Shown here: positions 8,049-17,598 of the stretch, piece after piece
Numbering within the stretch: position 1 is the stretch's first letter
Layout of the letters: each line of letters begins with the position of its first letter
Made by a program: the position numbers and the translations under genes
The notes under the pieces: model-generated
The model's database searches: none
The model's input: the letters and a program-made list of their open reading frames with translations, nothing else
Told to the model about the DNA's origin: nothing
Assembly: GCA_031395485.1 (NCBI GenBank)
Contig: JANNUS010000009.1
Location: forward strand, 1-64,000
DNA from: UBA2336 sp031395485
Lineage (GTDB): Bacteria > Bacteroidota > Bacteroidia > Cytophagales > Cyclobacteriaceae
Reading direction: 5' to 3'
Length of the DNA stretch: 64,000 bases

Positions 8049-9971
8049 ATGAATTTAGATTCAAAAATACCCGAAGGTCCGTTAGCCGAGAAATGGAGCA
8101 AGCACAAGTTTAATATGAAACTTGTAAACCCTGCCAACAAACGAAAGTATGATGTGATTGTTGTTGGCACTGGATTAGCTGGAGCATCAGCAGCGGCCTC
8201 ATTAGGAGAACTCGGTTATAATGTAAAGGCATTTTGTTTTCAGGATAGCCCCCGCAGAGCTCACAGTATTGCAGCACAAGGAGGTATTAATGCAGCAAAA
8301 AATTATCAGAATGACGGTGATAGTGTGTATCGTCTTTTTTATGATACCATAAAAGGAGGAGACTATCGAGCACGCGAAGGAAACGTTCATCGTCTTGCGG
8401 AAGTTAGCGTGAGTATTATTGATCAGTGCGTAGCACAAGGAGTTCCGTTTGCACGTGAATATGGTGGATTGTTAGCAAATCGTTCGTTCGGTGGATCTCA
8501 GGTATCTCGAACGTTTTATGCCCGTGGGCAAACCGGGCAGCAATTGTTGTTAGGGGCTTATTCTGCTCTCAACCGCCAAATCGCCAATGGAAAGGTTAAA
8601 ATGTACAACCGTACAGAGATGCTTGATCTTGTACTGGTTGATGGCAAAGCACGGGGTATTGTTACGCGCGATTTAATTACAGGAAAAATTGAATCGCACA
8701 GTGCTCATGCAGTGCTGCTCTGCACCGGAGGTTATGGAAACGTATTCTTCCTCTCTACGAATGCGAAAGGTTCAAATGTAACCGCATCGTGGCGGGCACA
8801 TAAAAAAGGAGCCTTGTTTGGCAACCCAAGTTTTACGCAAATTCATCCAACGTGTATCCCTGTAACGGGCGATCATCAATCAAAGCTTACGTTGATGTCT
8901 GAATCCTTGCGAAATGATGGCCGTGTTTGGGTTCCTAAGGTTGCCATGAAAGGATTGAAAGCAAGTGACGCAGCAAAAATTACGGAAACAGATCGTGATT
9001 ATTTTCTAGAAAGACGGTATCCTTCATTTGGTAACCTTGTTCCACGCGATGTAGCTTCTCGTAATGCTAAGTACGTATGTGATGAAGGACGAGGAGTTGG
9101 TTCAACTGGACTCGCAGTATTTCTTGATTTTGCGGATGCAATTAAACGCGATGGAAAAAAAACTATTGAAGCGAAATACGGGAACCTGTTTGATATGTAT
9201 AAGCAGATTACCGGTGATAACCCATATGAATCACCCATGATGATTTACCCGGCTGTGCATTACACAATGGGTGGGGTTTGGGTTGATTATAATTTAATGA
9301 CTACAGTACCAGGCTTATACGCACTTGGCGAGGCCAACTTCTCTGACCACGGTGCAAACCGGCTTGGGGCAAGTGCTTTAATGCAAGGTTTGGCCGATGG
9401 CTATTTTGTGATACCCTATACGATTGGTGATTATTTAGCGGGTATGTCAAATGAAAAAATAAGTACGGATCGACCGGAGTTCAAAGAGGCAGAAAAGCAA
9501 GTAACCGATCGAATCAATAAGTTACTCAGTATTAAAGGAAAGAAAACGGTAGATGAATTCCACCGTGAGCTTGGCCTTGTCATGTGGGAATACTGTGGGA
9601 TGTCGCGCAAAGAGGATGGACTAAAAACAGCAAAAAAGAAAATTCAGGATATACGAACTGAATTTTGGAATAATGTAAATGTGATTGGTAGCGGTAACGA
9701 ACTTAATATGGAACTCGAGAAGGCCAATCGGGTAGCTGATTTTATTGAATTAGGTGAGTTGATGGTAGATGATGCACTCAGTCGTTCCGAAAGTTGTGGG
9801 GGTCATTTCCGCGAGGAGTCCGCTACACCCGATGGTGAAGCTTTGCGAAATGATGATCAGTTTGCGTATGTGTCTGCTTGGGAGTACAGAGGCGACAATC
9901 AGCCCGAGAATCTCCACAAAGAGGAATTGAAATTTGAAAATGTTAAGTTGACACAACGTAGCTATAAGTAA
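8049..9971 (+). CDS. sdhA: Succinate dehydrogenase flavoprotein subunit
   Basis: The catalytic flavoprotein of succinate dehydrogenase/fumarate reductase, 640 residues. A Rossmann motif GTGLAG (residues 40-45) is followed by RRAHSIAAQGG, where H72 is the expected site of covalent FAD attachment. HYTMGGVWVDYN and GEANFSDHGANRLGASAL are the substrate-site blocks of the family. It oxidises succinate to fumarate in the TCA cycle. It lies between sdhC and sdhB (4 nt before sdhB), forming one operon. Confidence 0.97.
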   Translation: MNLDSKIPEGPLAEKWSKHKFNMKLVNPANKRKYDVIVVGTGLAGASAAASLGELGYNVKAFCFQDSPRRAHSIAAQGGINAAKNYQNDGDSVYRLFYDTIKGGDYRAREGNVHRLAEVSVSIIDQCVAQGVPFAREYGGLLANRSFGGSQVSRTFYARGQTGQQLLLGAYSALNRQIANGKVKMYNRTEMLDLVLVDGKARGIVTRDLITGKIESHSAHAVLLCTGGYGNVFFLSTNAKGSNVTASWRAHKKGALFGNPSFTQIHPTCIPVTGDHQSKLTLMSESLRNDGRVWVPKVAMKGLKASDAAKITETDRDYFLERRYPSFGNLVPRDVASRNAKYVCDEGRGVGSTGLAVFLDFADAIKRDGKKTIEAKYGNLFDMYKQITGDNPYESPMMIYPAVHYTMGGVWVDYNLMTTVPGLYALGEANFSDHGANRLGASALMQGLADGYFVIPYTIGDYLAGMSNEKISTDRPEFKEAEKQVTDRINKLLSIKGKKTVDEFHRELGLVMWEYCGMSRKEDGLKTAKKKIQDIRTEFWNNVNVIGSGNELNMELEKANRVADFIELGELMVDDALSRSESCGGHFREESATPDGEALRNDDQFAYVSAWEYRGDNQPENLHKEELKFENVKLTQRSYK

Positions 9972-9975
9972 TATT

Positions 9976-10746
9976 ATGAAGATCAAACTAAAGATCTGGA
10001 GACAGAAAAGTAAAGATGATAAGGGTGGATTTAAGACCTATGATCATAATCATGTGTCACCCGACATGTCTTTTCTTGAAATGCTGGATGTGCTTAATAC
10101 GGGCTTGATAAAGAAAAATGAAGAACCTGTTCACTTCGACCATGATTGCCGTGAAGGAATTTGTGGTATGTGCAGTTTATATATTAACGGGCGGCCGCAT
10201 GGTCCGCAGCAAACCACCACATGTCAATTGCATATGCGTTCCTTTAAAGATGGAGAAACAATAACCATTGAGCCATGGAGAGCGAAGGCCTTCCCGGTGA
10301 TTAAAGACTTAGTGGTTGATCGTTCATCCTTTGAAAGAATTCAACAAGCTGGCGGTTATGTATCGGTAAACACGGGTGGAGTTCCGGATGCAAATGAAAT
10401 TCCTATCCCAAAAAAGGTTGCAGATGAGGCGATGGATGCCGCCCAGTGTATAGGCTGTGGTGCGTGCGTAGCGGCTTGTAAAAATGCCTCGGCCATGTTA
10501 TTTGTAAGTGCCAAGGTTTCTCAGTTTGCATTATTGCCACAAGGGAAGCCTGAACGAAATGAGCGCGTTGAAAAAATGGTAGCACAAATGGACGCGGAAG
10601 ACTTTGGTGCCTGTACAAATACCAAAGCTTGTGAAGCGGAATGCCCAAAGGGAATTAGTATTACTAATATAGCTCGCATGAACCGTGAGTATTTTACGGC
10701 TATGGCAACTTCTTACGAGATACAAACTTCTGGTGGAGGAGATTAA
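9976..10746 (+). CDS. sdhB: Succinate dehydrogenase iron-sulfur subunit
   Basis: A 256-residue electron-transfer subunit. The [2Fe-2S] ligands are C58, C63, C66 and C83. A second cysteine group, CIGCGACVAAC (C158, C161, C164, C168), and a third, CEAECPKG, supply the [4Fe-4S] and [3Fe-4S] clusters. It carries electrons from SdhA to the SdhC haems and quinone. It follows sdhA by 4 nt and is the last gene of the operon, closed by a strong terminator. Confidence 0.97.
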   Translation: MKIKLKIWRQKSKDDKGGFKTYDHNHVSPDMSFLEMLDVLNTGLIKKNEEPVHFDHDCREGICGMCSLYINGRPHGPQQTTTCQLHMRSFKDGETITIEPWRAKAFPVIKDLVVDRSSFERIQQAGGYVSVNTGGVPDANEIPIPKKVADEAMDAAQCIGCGACVAACKNASAMLFVSAKVSQFALLPQGKPERNERVEKMVAQMDAEDFGACTNTKACEAECPKGISITNIARMNREYFTAMATSYEIQTSGGGD

Positions 10747-10765
10747 ATAGTTATGAACGTTAGAA

Positions 10766-10788
10766 GCCCCGACTAAACGGGGTTTTTT
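10766..10788 (+). terminator. Terminator of sdhCAB operon
   Basis: CCCCG / CGGGG stem (10767-10771 with 10778-10782) around a 6-nt loop, followed by six T residues, 20 nt after the sdhB stop. Confidence 0.85.
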
Positions 10789-10928
10789 ATTTTAGTTTAA
10801 CGAGAAAGTAGCTTTTTGAGCTTTTTGTGAGACAGGGAATTGGCTCTTTGCGTCAAATTTGTTTTGGATTCAAAAAATTGGCATGGAAGTGGTATTTAGT
10901 AAAAACGAATAACCTTTAATTCTGAATC

Positions 10929-12290
10929 GTGAATTGGATTTTTACACTTAGTCTCTTACTTTTTGTTACATGCAGTCCTAAAGTTCAATTACCAGTTAAT
11001 GAAAAGCCTGTGTGGCTATCAGCCAAACCTTCTCAGTCAGGGTACTATACCGGTATTGGTCATAGTGCAAAGAGCGGCAGCAATAATTATATACAGGCTG
11101 CAAAGAAATCAGCATTAGAAGATCTGGTAGAGGAAATTAAGGTGACTGTTTCAAGTTCATCTGTTCTAAGCACTTTTGAAAATGATCGGGAACTAACGCA
11201 AAAATATGAGCAGATCATTCAAACAACGGCAGCCGATGAAATTGAAGAGTTTGAACAAGTTGGGTCTTGGGAAGACGCAGCAAATTATTGGATTTATTAT
11301 CGATTATCTATTCAGCGATATCGCCAAATTAAAGAAGAAAAGAAACGCAACGCTGTAATTTTAGCGACCGACTATCTGGAGAAAGGTCAACAATCGAACG
11401 AAGCTGGAGAACGGATACAGGCATTGGGTTTTTATTTTCAGGCTTTCAGAAGTATAGAGAAATATTTAGGAGAAGCCATTGCTGTAAAAGTTAATGGAAA
11501 GGATATACTACTGGTAAATGAAATCTATGCCTCTATACAAGAATTGTTGGATAAAATTGAGCTAAAATCAGAGCCGGCCGAACTTGTGATTAACAGAAGG
11601 TTAAATGTGAACACGCAGACAGTATATGTGAAAGCATTTTATAAAGATATTGGTAAGCCAGCTGCCTTCCTTCCGTTACAAGCTTCATTCGAAAAGGGTA
11701 CAGGAGAGGTTTTTCCTGACTACAAAACTAATAATGAAGGAGTGGTGAAAATTTTGATTAGTAAAATAACCTCACGTGAGTTAGAGCAAACAGTTGGGGT
11801 AAAGCTAGACATAGACGCAATCAGTGGTTCCGGAAATTCACCCGTTTATGACTTACTTTCCAAGCACCTTCACGTGCCTACATCCCGCATTGTGCTGAAG
11901 GTAAAAAGGCCCATTGCGTTTATAACAGCAGATGAAAAGAGTTTTGGAGTTAGTAGGAATAATTTTCAAATCAAGGACCGCTTAAAAAATTTGTTAGCTA
12001 ATGCTGGATTTGAATTTACGGATACACGTGAGGAAGCTGAATTAGGGATACATGTATTGGCCAATTCAGAGAAGGGGTCAATTTCGGGAAGTATTTATAT
12101 TACTTATCTTACCGGAGTGATCAACGTAATAACCTTGCCAGCGGGTAAGGAGATTTTTGTTGCACCCCTCGACAGAATAAAGGGGTATGGATTAGACTAT
12201 GAAAAGTCCAGTCAAGATGCTTATACGAATGGAATAGAAATCATTGAAAAGGAAAAAATTAAGGAAATTTTGAACACCATTTTGCAGTAA
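10929..12290 (+). CDS. LPP20-like lipoprotein with C-terminal extension
   Basis: A 453-residue putative lipoprotein. The N-terminus LSLLLFVTCS resembles a lipobox with a weak residue before the cysteine. Residues about 35-150 match the LPP20-type layout: a KPVWL/GYYTGIGHS strand, then QAAKKSALEDLVEEIKVTVSS, then WIYYRLS. A middle helical part (about 150-190) and a C-terminal beta-rich part have no clear family. It starts with GTG at 10929; no better ATG is in frame. A related, shorter lipoprotein follows 68 nt downstream, so they probably form a unit at the outer membrane. The molecular role is unknown. Confidence 0.7.
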   Translation: MNWIFTLSLLLFVTCSPKVQLPVNEKPVWLSAKPSQSGYYTGIGHSAKSGSNNYIQAAKKSALEDLVEEIKVTVSSSSVLSTFENDRELTQKYEQIIQTTAADEIEEFEQVGSWEDAANYWIYYRLSIQRYRQIKEEKKRNAVILATDYLEKGQQSNEAGERIQALGFYFQAFRSIEKYLGEAIAVKVNGKDILLVNEIYASIQELLDKIELKSEPAELVINRRLNVNTQTVYVKAFYKDIGKPAAFLPLQASFEKGTGEVFPDYKTNNEGVVKILISKITSRELEQTVGVKLDIDAISGSGNSPVYDLLSKHLHVPTSRIVLKVKRPIAFITADEKSFGVSRNNFQIKDRLKNLLANAGFEFTDTREEAELGIHVLANSEKGSISGSIYITYLTGVINVITLPAGKEIFVAPLDRIKGYGLDYEKSSQDAYTNGIEIIEKEKIKEILNTILQ

Positions 12291-12297
12291 TAAATAT

Positions 12298-12314
12298 GAC
12301 CAATAAAGTTGGTC
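12298..12314 (+). terminator. Weak hairpin between two lipoprotein genes
   Basis: GACCAA / TTGGTC 6-bp stem around TAAAG followed by TTAAAATTG. It is a short stem and may only partly terminate transcription or act as a processing site. Confidence 0.3.
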
Positions 12315-12358
12315 TTAAAATTGTAACAGCGTAACTTACTTAACCAAATGATTGAATT

Positions 12359-12925
12359 ATGAAAAAATTGACGTACTCCACATTGTTTATTTTTGCACTG
12401 GCCGGTGCGGTGATGATTGGCTGTAAGGGCAAAGAAAAATTACCCAAAGGTGAAAAGGAAGTGAGCATTCCATGCTCAGGTTCAGATTTCTTCACCAATA
12501 AATCCTTTTTTCGCGCAAATTCACTTGGCGAAAGTTCCGATTTAGTAGTCTCTAAAAAGAAAGCAATGGATAATGCCCGTGCTGAACTGGCTGCCGCTAT
12601 CGAATCAACTGTAAAGACCGTTACTGACAACTACGTGAACTCTCGTGAGATGAACAATAAGGAAGATCTTGAGGAACGTTTTGAGCAGCTTAACCGTACA
12701 ATTGTAAATCAAACATTGTCAGGTATTAAGATGATATGCGAAAAGCAGGTCCAGACGGATAAAGGAGCTTATAGATCATACGTAGCAATTGAACTTTCAG
12801 CCAGTGATATCGTTCAAAAATACAATGAGAACCTGTCGAAAGATGAGCGTCTTAAAATCGACTATGATTATGAGAAGTTTAAAGAAACCTTTGATAAGGA
12901 AATGGATAAAATGGGCAGCAAATAA
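12359..12925 (+). CDS. LPP20-like lipoprotein
   Basis: A 188-residue lipoprotein with signal peptide and lipobox (AGAVMIGCKG, cysteine 22). The mature part has SKKKAMDNARAELAAAIESTV, then a charged coiled segment (about 90-125), then YRSYVAIELS, the order seen in LPP20 domains. It resembles the N-terminal domain of the gene just upstream, so the pair may have arisen by duplication. A strong terminator follows. Function unknown. Confidence 0.72.
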   Translation: MKKLTYSTLFIFALAGAVMIGCKGKEKLPKGEKEVSIPCSGSDFFTNKSFFRANSLGESSDLVVSKKKAMDNARAELAAAIESTVKTVTDNYVNSREMNNKEDLEERFEQLNRTIVNQTLSGIKMICEKQVQTDKGAYRSYVAIELSASDIVQKYNENLSKDERLKIDYDYEKFKETFDKEMDKMGSK

Positions 12926-12955
12926 TCCTCTTAATAAAACTCGTGATTTAATGGA

Positions 12956-12985
12956 AAATTGCCCCTGAAGAGGGGCAATTTTTTT
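12956..12985 (+). terminator. Terminator after LPP20-like gene
   Basis: Eleven-bp perfect stem containing TTGCCCCT / AGGGGCAA around loop GAAG, followed by a T run. Confidence 0.85.
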
Positions 12986-13030
12986 GATTATACTATTACG
13001 CTTAAACTGATTAATTTGAGTAGTTAATAA

Positions 13031-13864
13031 ATGGCTATGGTAAACATTCTTGTTCCTACCGATTTCTCGAGCTTGTCAAGAGTAGCTATTTTATATGCCG
13101 TTAAGATGGCAAATAAAATAGGGGGAAGAGTAACATTGTTGCACATCATTACCAATGTTATGGAACCTGTTGGTTCTGAACTGCGTCAACGAATTAAACT
13201 GGTAGAAAGAGATTTAGTAAAAGCGGCTGAGGTAGATTTTGAACCTGTTTTGAAGGAAGCAGAAAAATATAACCAGACGGGAACTGCCGTTGCTTACAAA
13301 ATACAGAAAGGGCGGTCGTTTAATGATAGTGTTAATCTCTTTGCAAAAAAGAATGGATCGGGATTGATTGTAATGGGAACGCGTGGTGCAAGTGGAATCG
13401 CGAAATATGTTTTTGGGAGCAATACAGTTTCTGTGTTAGAGGCTAGCCCGATCCCTGTATTGACAGTTCCGGAAAATGCGAAATTCAAAACCTTTAAAAA
13501 CGTAGTGTATGCATCCGATTTGAAGCGTCTGGAACGTGAAATAAAAATCATGCTCCCATTCTTGAAAATATTTGATTCAACCCTTCATGTATTGCATGTT
13601 GCGGAGCGTGGAAAAGACCCTGAAATCCTTCAAAATATAATTAAGAATACCTTAAAGAAGATTGACTATCGAAAAAGCACGATAACTATAGAGTTAGAGA
13701 AAAAAGTAGAGAATGCCATTGAATCATTTGTTGAACACCTAAAGGCAGACCTCATAGCCATGTTTGCGCATAAGCAAAGTTTCTATGAAAAGCTATTTGA
13801 CAAGAGCGTGACGAAGAAGATGGCTTTTCAAAGCAAAGTTCCCTTGCTGGCCTTTAAGAGTTAG
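13031..13864 (+). CDS. Universal stress protein, tandem UspA domains
   Basis: A 277-residue cytosolic protein with two UspA domains in tandem. The first (residues about 3-147) has the ATP-binding signature G-x2-G-x9-G-S at 116-130 (GTRGASGIAKYVFGS), so it is predicted to bind ATP. The second (about 155-277) lacks that glycine motif and is probably a non-binding partner half. This layout is common in Bacteroidota. An ATG lies at 13031, with a second in-frame ATG two codons later. It is flanked by a terminator and by convergent asnS, so it is probably a single-gene unit. Confidence 0.88.
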   Translation: MAMVNILVPTDFSSLSRVAILYAVKMANKIGGRVTLLHIITNVMEPVGSELRQRIKLVERDLVKAAEVDFEPVLKEAEKYNQTGTAVAYKIQKGRSFNDSVNLFAKKNGSGLIVMGTRGASGIAKYVFGSNTVSVLEASPIPVLTVPENAKFKTFKNVVYASDLKRLEREIKIMLPFLKIFDSTLHVLHVAERGKDPEILQNIIKNTLKKIDYRKSTITIELEKKVENAIESFVEHLKADLIAMFAHKQSFYEKLFDKSVTKKMAFQSKVPLLAFKS

Positions 13865-13879
13865 CAAATCACGGGTAAA

Positions 13880-15313
13880 TTAAAATTCTGCACTGCCAGG
13901 AAATCTCGGGAAAGGAATAACATCCCGGATATTCGTCATGCCGGTAACAAATAGAATAAGTCGCTCAAAGCCCAAGCCAAATCCGCTATGCGGTGCTGAA
14001 CCGAATTTGCGGAGTTCTAAATACCACCACAATTCTTTCTCTGGCAGATTTAACTCCTGTACTCTTTTTATCAATCGATCGTATCGTTCTTCACGTTGTG
14101 AGCCCCCAATGATTTCTCCTATTCCAGGAAATAGAACATCCATGGCGCCCACCGTTTTGCCATCATCATTCTGGCGCATGTAAAATGATTTTATGGATGC
14201 AGGATAATTATAGAGTATAACTGGCTTTTTAAAATGCTTCTCTACCAAGTAGCGTTCATGTTCTGATTGTAGGTCAACACCCCAAGATTCAATCAGGTAT
14301 TGAAATTTTTTCTTTTTATTAGGGTTTGAGTTTTTTAGTATATCAATAGCCTCTGTGTAGGTGAGTCGCTGAAAGTCGTTTTCCACAATAAATTTCAATC
14401 GGTCAATTAATCCCAATTCGTTTCGTTGATCCTGCGGCTTAGTCATTTCCTCTTCCTGCGCACGCCTATGTAAAAAATCAAGATCATCTGCGCAATTATC
14501 GATCGCATATTTGCAGAGGTATTTTAGAAAGGCTTCCGCCAATTCCATGTTATCGGTTAAATCATAAAAAGCCATCTCGGGTTCAATCATCCAAAATTCC
14601 GCAAGGTGTCTGGTGGTGTTTGAGTTCTCTGCCCGAAAGGTTGGCCCAAATGTATAGATGTCGCCTAACCCTAGTGCGTACGTTTCACCCTCAAGTTGCC
14701 CCGAAACAGTTAAGTTTGTTTCGCGACCAAAAAAATCTTCTTTGTGATTGATGTTTCCGCTTTCATCGCGAGGAGGATTATTAAAATCAAGGGTTGTTAC
14801 TTTAAACATAGCTCCTGCTCCCTCCGCATCTGACCCTGTAATAATGGGTGTGTGAGCATAAACAAATCCACGTTCGTTAAAAAAATTATGGACTGCAAAG
14901 GCCATTGCATGACGTACCCGCATAACAGCACCAAAGGTATTGGTGCGAGAACGCAAGTGCGCAATTTCTCTTAAAAACTCAAGCGAGTGTTTTTTCGGTT
15001 GTAACGGGTATTTCTCTGCATCGCAATCGCCTAAAATTTCAAGCCCTTTTACTTTAATCTCCAGGGGTTGACCTTTAGCAGGGGAAGCAACTAATTCCCC
15101 AGTAACAGACAGACACGCACCTGTTGTGATCCTTTTCAGCAGCAACTCATCGGTATTTGTAAAATCAACTACTGCCTGAATATTTTGGATGGTTGATCCA
15201 TCATTTATGGAGATGAATTGATTGTTCCGAAATGTACGAACCCAACCCTTAACGGTTATTGTTTGACCAACTGGAGTTGAAGCAAGTAATTCTTTGATTT
15301 TGACTCTTTTCAT
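13880..15313 (-). CDS. asnS: Asparaginyl-tRNA synthetase
   Basis: A class IIb aminoacyl-tRNA synthetase, 477 residues, that charges tRNA-Asn. The N-terminal OB-fold anticodon-binding domain (about 1-105, TVKGWVRTFRNNQFISINDGS) is followed by the catalytic domain: TPIITGSDAEGAG, motif 2 FGPTFRAENSNTTRHLAEFWMIE, and motif 3 GFGLGFERLI near the C-terminus. The asparagine-specific context (rather than Asp) fits the GAGAMFKVT block. ATG start at 15313; convergent with the stress protein with only 15 nt between stops. Confidence 0.96.
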   Translation of the reverse strand: MKRVKIKELLASTPVGQTITVKGWVRTFRNNQFISINDGSTIQNIQAVVDFTNTDELLLKRITTGACLSVTGELVASPAKGQPLEIKVKGLEILGDCDAEKYPLQPKKHSLEFLREIAHLRSRTNTFGAVMRVRHAMAFAVHNFFNERGFVYAHTPIITGSDAEGAGAMFKVTTLDFNNPPRDESGNINHKEDFFGRETNLTVSGQLEGETYALGLGDIYTFGPTFRAENSNTTRHLAEFWMIEPEMAFYDLTDNMELAEAFLKYLCKYAIDNCADDLDFLHRRAQEEEMTKPQDQRNELGLIDRLKFIVENDFQRLTYTEAIDILKNSNPNKKKKFQYLIESWGVDLQSEHERYLVEKHFKKPVILYNYPASIKSFYMRQNDDGKTVGAMDVLFPGIGEIIGGSQREERYDRLIKRVQELNLPEKELWWYLELRKFGSAPHSGFGLGFERLILFVTGMTNIRDVIPFPRFPGSAEF

Positions 15314-15474
15314 AGATAGTTATTAGTTATCCGCTAATAGTTATTTATAATACCCAACAAAGAAACTGATAACCATTAAGCGATTAACGAAACAAGTCGC
15401 AAAAAACGACATTTTGTAAGTTTTATCAAAAGACTATTTACGACATGTTGATTTTCAGGAACAGCCTGAATTGG

Positions 15475-15482
15475 TAACTTTG
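15475..15482 (+). promoter_or_regulatory. Candidate promoter -7 box for rpoN
   Basis: TAACTTTG matches TAnnTTTG 23 nt upstream of the rpoN ATG. A TTG at 15448-15450 could be the -33 element, but the spacing (24 nt) is longer than ideal. Confidence 0.5.
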
Positions 15483-15505
15483 CAACTTACACGAAGGTAT
15501 AAGCG

Positions 15506-16963
15506 ATGCAGAGACTTGGATTTAACCAATCATTACAACAAAAGCTGTCGCCACAGCAAATACAGTTCATTAAACTGCTACAGGTACCCACTGCTGAGTT
15601 GAATACCCGAATTGAAGAAGAGCTTGAAATAAACCCGGCATTGGAAGAAGGGGAAGATGAGCAGCTCGAAGATAAGGCCGAGCAAGAGGAGGAAAATGAT
15701 GAAGCCGAGATAAAAGAGGAAGCAGAAGTAGATATAAAGGATTATTTAGGCGAAGATGATTCAATAGGCTATAAAATGCAAAGTGAAGGGGGTGGGGATG
15801 AAGAGGACCGTGAAATGCCAATACCCATGGCCAGTAGTTTACATGAGCAGTTGATGTCTCAACTAGGATACCTTGGATTGAATGATCATCAATTTGAGCT
15901 TGGCAAGCAACTTGTTGGTAGCATCGAAGCGGATGGATATATCCGAAGAGAATTGGAAGCCATCGTTAATGATTTGGCCTTTTCGCAAGGCATAGAAACC
16001 ACTGTTGATGAGGTGGAGGCAGTTTTAAAGAAGATTCAAACGTTTGACCCTCCCGGTATTGCCGCACGAAACCTGCAAGAGTGTTTATTGTTGCAGCTCG
16101 ATCGTATGGATAACGGGCATGATATTGATGTAGCGGTAGCAAAAAAAATTTTAGAGGAGTGTTTTGATGAGTTTACAAAGAAGCATTATCAAAAAATTCA
16201 AAAGAAACTTGGGACGGAGGATGAGGACTTTGTAAAGGATGCTATGGAGCTGATTATAAAGCTAAATCCTAAACCAGGTAGCGGTAGTGCAACAGGCATG
16301 GTCAAGAATCAATACATCATGCCTGATTATGTACTGACCAACATCAACGGAAAATTTGAGCTCGCATTGAATTCAAAAAACGCGCCTGAGCTGCGCATCA
16401 GTAAGTCGTATACCGAAATGTTTAAGGCCTATGATAAAGGCGATAAAAAGGATAAGAAATTAAAGGAAGCCGTTACGTTTGTTAAGCAAAAGCTTGATGC
16501 GGCCAAGTGGTTTATTGATGCCATTAAACAACGACAGCATACGCTTCTCAGAACCATGAAAGCGATTGTTGATTTTCAGTATGAGTTTTTTTTGGAAGGT
16601 GATGAAACCAAGCTGCGGCCAATGATTTTAAAAGACATTGCCAGTATGATTAGCATGGATATCTCTACGGTGTCGCGGGTGGCAAGCAGTAAGGCTGTTC
16701 AAACTGACTTTGGAATTTTTCCACTGAAATATTTCTTTTCTGAAGGAATTTCTACCGACTCGGGCGAAGAGGTGAGCAGTAGAGAAGTAAAGCAAATCAT
16801 CAAAGATATTATTGAAAGTGAGGATAAGAAAAAGCCATTCTCAGACGATAAGCTTGAGACAATCTTAAATGATAAGGGTTATAATATTGCAAGACGAACC
16901 GTAGCTAAATACCGCGAGCAATTGAATTTGCCGGTGGCTCGGCTACGTAAAGAAATGAAGTAG
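15506..16963 (+). CDS. rpoN: RNA polymerase sigma-54 factor
   Basis: The 485-residue alternative sigma factor that needs AAA+ activators. Region I (LGFNQSLQQKLSPQQIQFIKLLQVP) contacts activators, an acidic region II follows (about 45-75, many Glu/Asp), then the core-binding domain, the HTH (DISTVSRVASSKAV) and the C-terminal RpoN box ARRTVAKYRE (about residues 462-471) that reads the -24 element. An NtrC-type activator is encoded in the same window (56148-57518). The stop TAG overlaps the GTG of the next gene by 1 nt, indicating translational coupling. Confidence 0.96.
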   Translation: MQRLGFNQSLQQKLSPQQIQFIKLLQVPTAELNTRIEEELEINPALEEGEDEQLEDKAEQEEENDEAEIKEEAEVDIKDYLGEDDSIGYKMQSEGGGDEEDREMPIPMASSLHEQLMSQLGYLGLNDHQFELGKQLVGSIEADGYIRRELEAIVNDLAFSQGIETTVDEVEAVLKKIQTFDPPGIAARNLQECLLLQLDRMDNGHDIDVAVAKKILEECFDEFTKKHYQKIQKKLGTEDEDFVKDAMELIIKLNPKPGSGSATGMVKNQYIMPDYVLTNINGKFELALNSKNAPELRISKSYTEMFKAYDKGDKKDKKLKEAVTFVKQKLDAAKWFIDAIKQRQHTLLRTMKAIVDFQYEFFLEGDETKLRPMILKDIASMISMDISTVSRVASSKAVQTDFGIFPLKYFFSEGISTDSGEEVSSREVKQIIKDIIESEDKKKPFSDDKLETILNDKGYNIARRTVAKYREQLNLPVARLRKEMK

Positions 16964-17586
16964 TGAATATACTAGCTCGGATTATTTCTCTTGTTTTTCA
17001 TCCATTATTGATGACAACATATTTAATGGGCTTATTATCACTTTTATTACCATCGGTACTCTATCCACTTAGGATAGAACCTGTCTGGGCGTTTTTGGCA
17101 CTTATCTTTTCTGTTACGTTTGTTTTACCAGCACTAAATATTTTGTTTCTAAAAATTATGGGAACACTCACCTCCCTCTCAATGGAGAATAGGAAGGAAC
17201 GCATTCGACCATTTTTTTTAATCACAATTATTTATTGCTTTGTCACTTTTATTCTCTCCGCTAAAACCGGAATAAGCACCAACGATAATTTCTTTAAGCT
17301 TTTGTTAATTATTGATTGCATGGTTGTTGCTTCAGCAGTAATCACATTCTTTTATAAAATTAGTATTCACGCAATAGGCGTTACCGGAATATTGGGTATT
17401 ATTCTACCCTTGAATGGAATAGCCGAGAACAGTACACTTTTTATTCCTACCATTATTATGCTTGTTATTACAGGGTTAGTAATGTCTGCCCGACTTCAGT
17501 TAAATTCGCATACTACACGCGAAGTTTGGCTTGGTGCATTAACGGGGTTCGTTATTGGTTTTAGCGGAATGATATTTTTATTTTAA
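16963..17586 (+). CDS. PAP2-like integral membrane protein
   Basis: A 207-residue protein with about six hydrophobic helices. It carries a weak version of the PAP2 phosphatase signature: K78-x3-R82-P83, then S134-x-H136, then R177-x5-H183-x3-E187, where the last position is usually Asp. It may be a lipid-phosphate phosphatase relative or an inactive member. It starts with GTG overlapping the rpoN stop by 1 nt, so it is translated in step with rpoN, and it is followed after 12 nt by an enoyl-CoA hydratase gene. Substrate unknown. Confidence 0.6.
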   Translation: MNILARIISLVFHPLLMTTYLMGLLSLLLPSVLYPLRIEPVWAFLALIFSVTFVLPALNILFLKIMGTLTSLSMENRKERIRPFFLITIIYCFVTFILSAKTGISTNDNFFKLLLIIDCMVVASAVITFFYKISIHAIGVTGILGIILPLNGIAENSTLFIPTIIMLVITGLVMSARLQLNSHTTREVWLGALTGFVIGFSGMIFLF

Positions 17587-17598
17587 ATAGTTAAGCGT

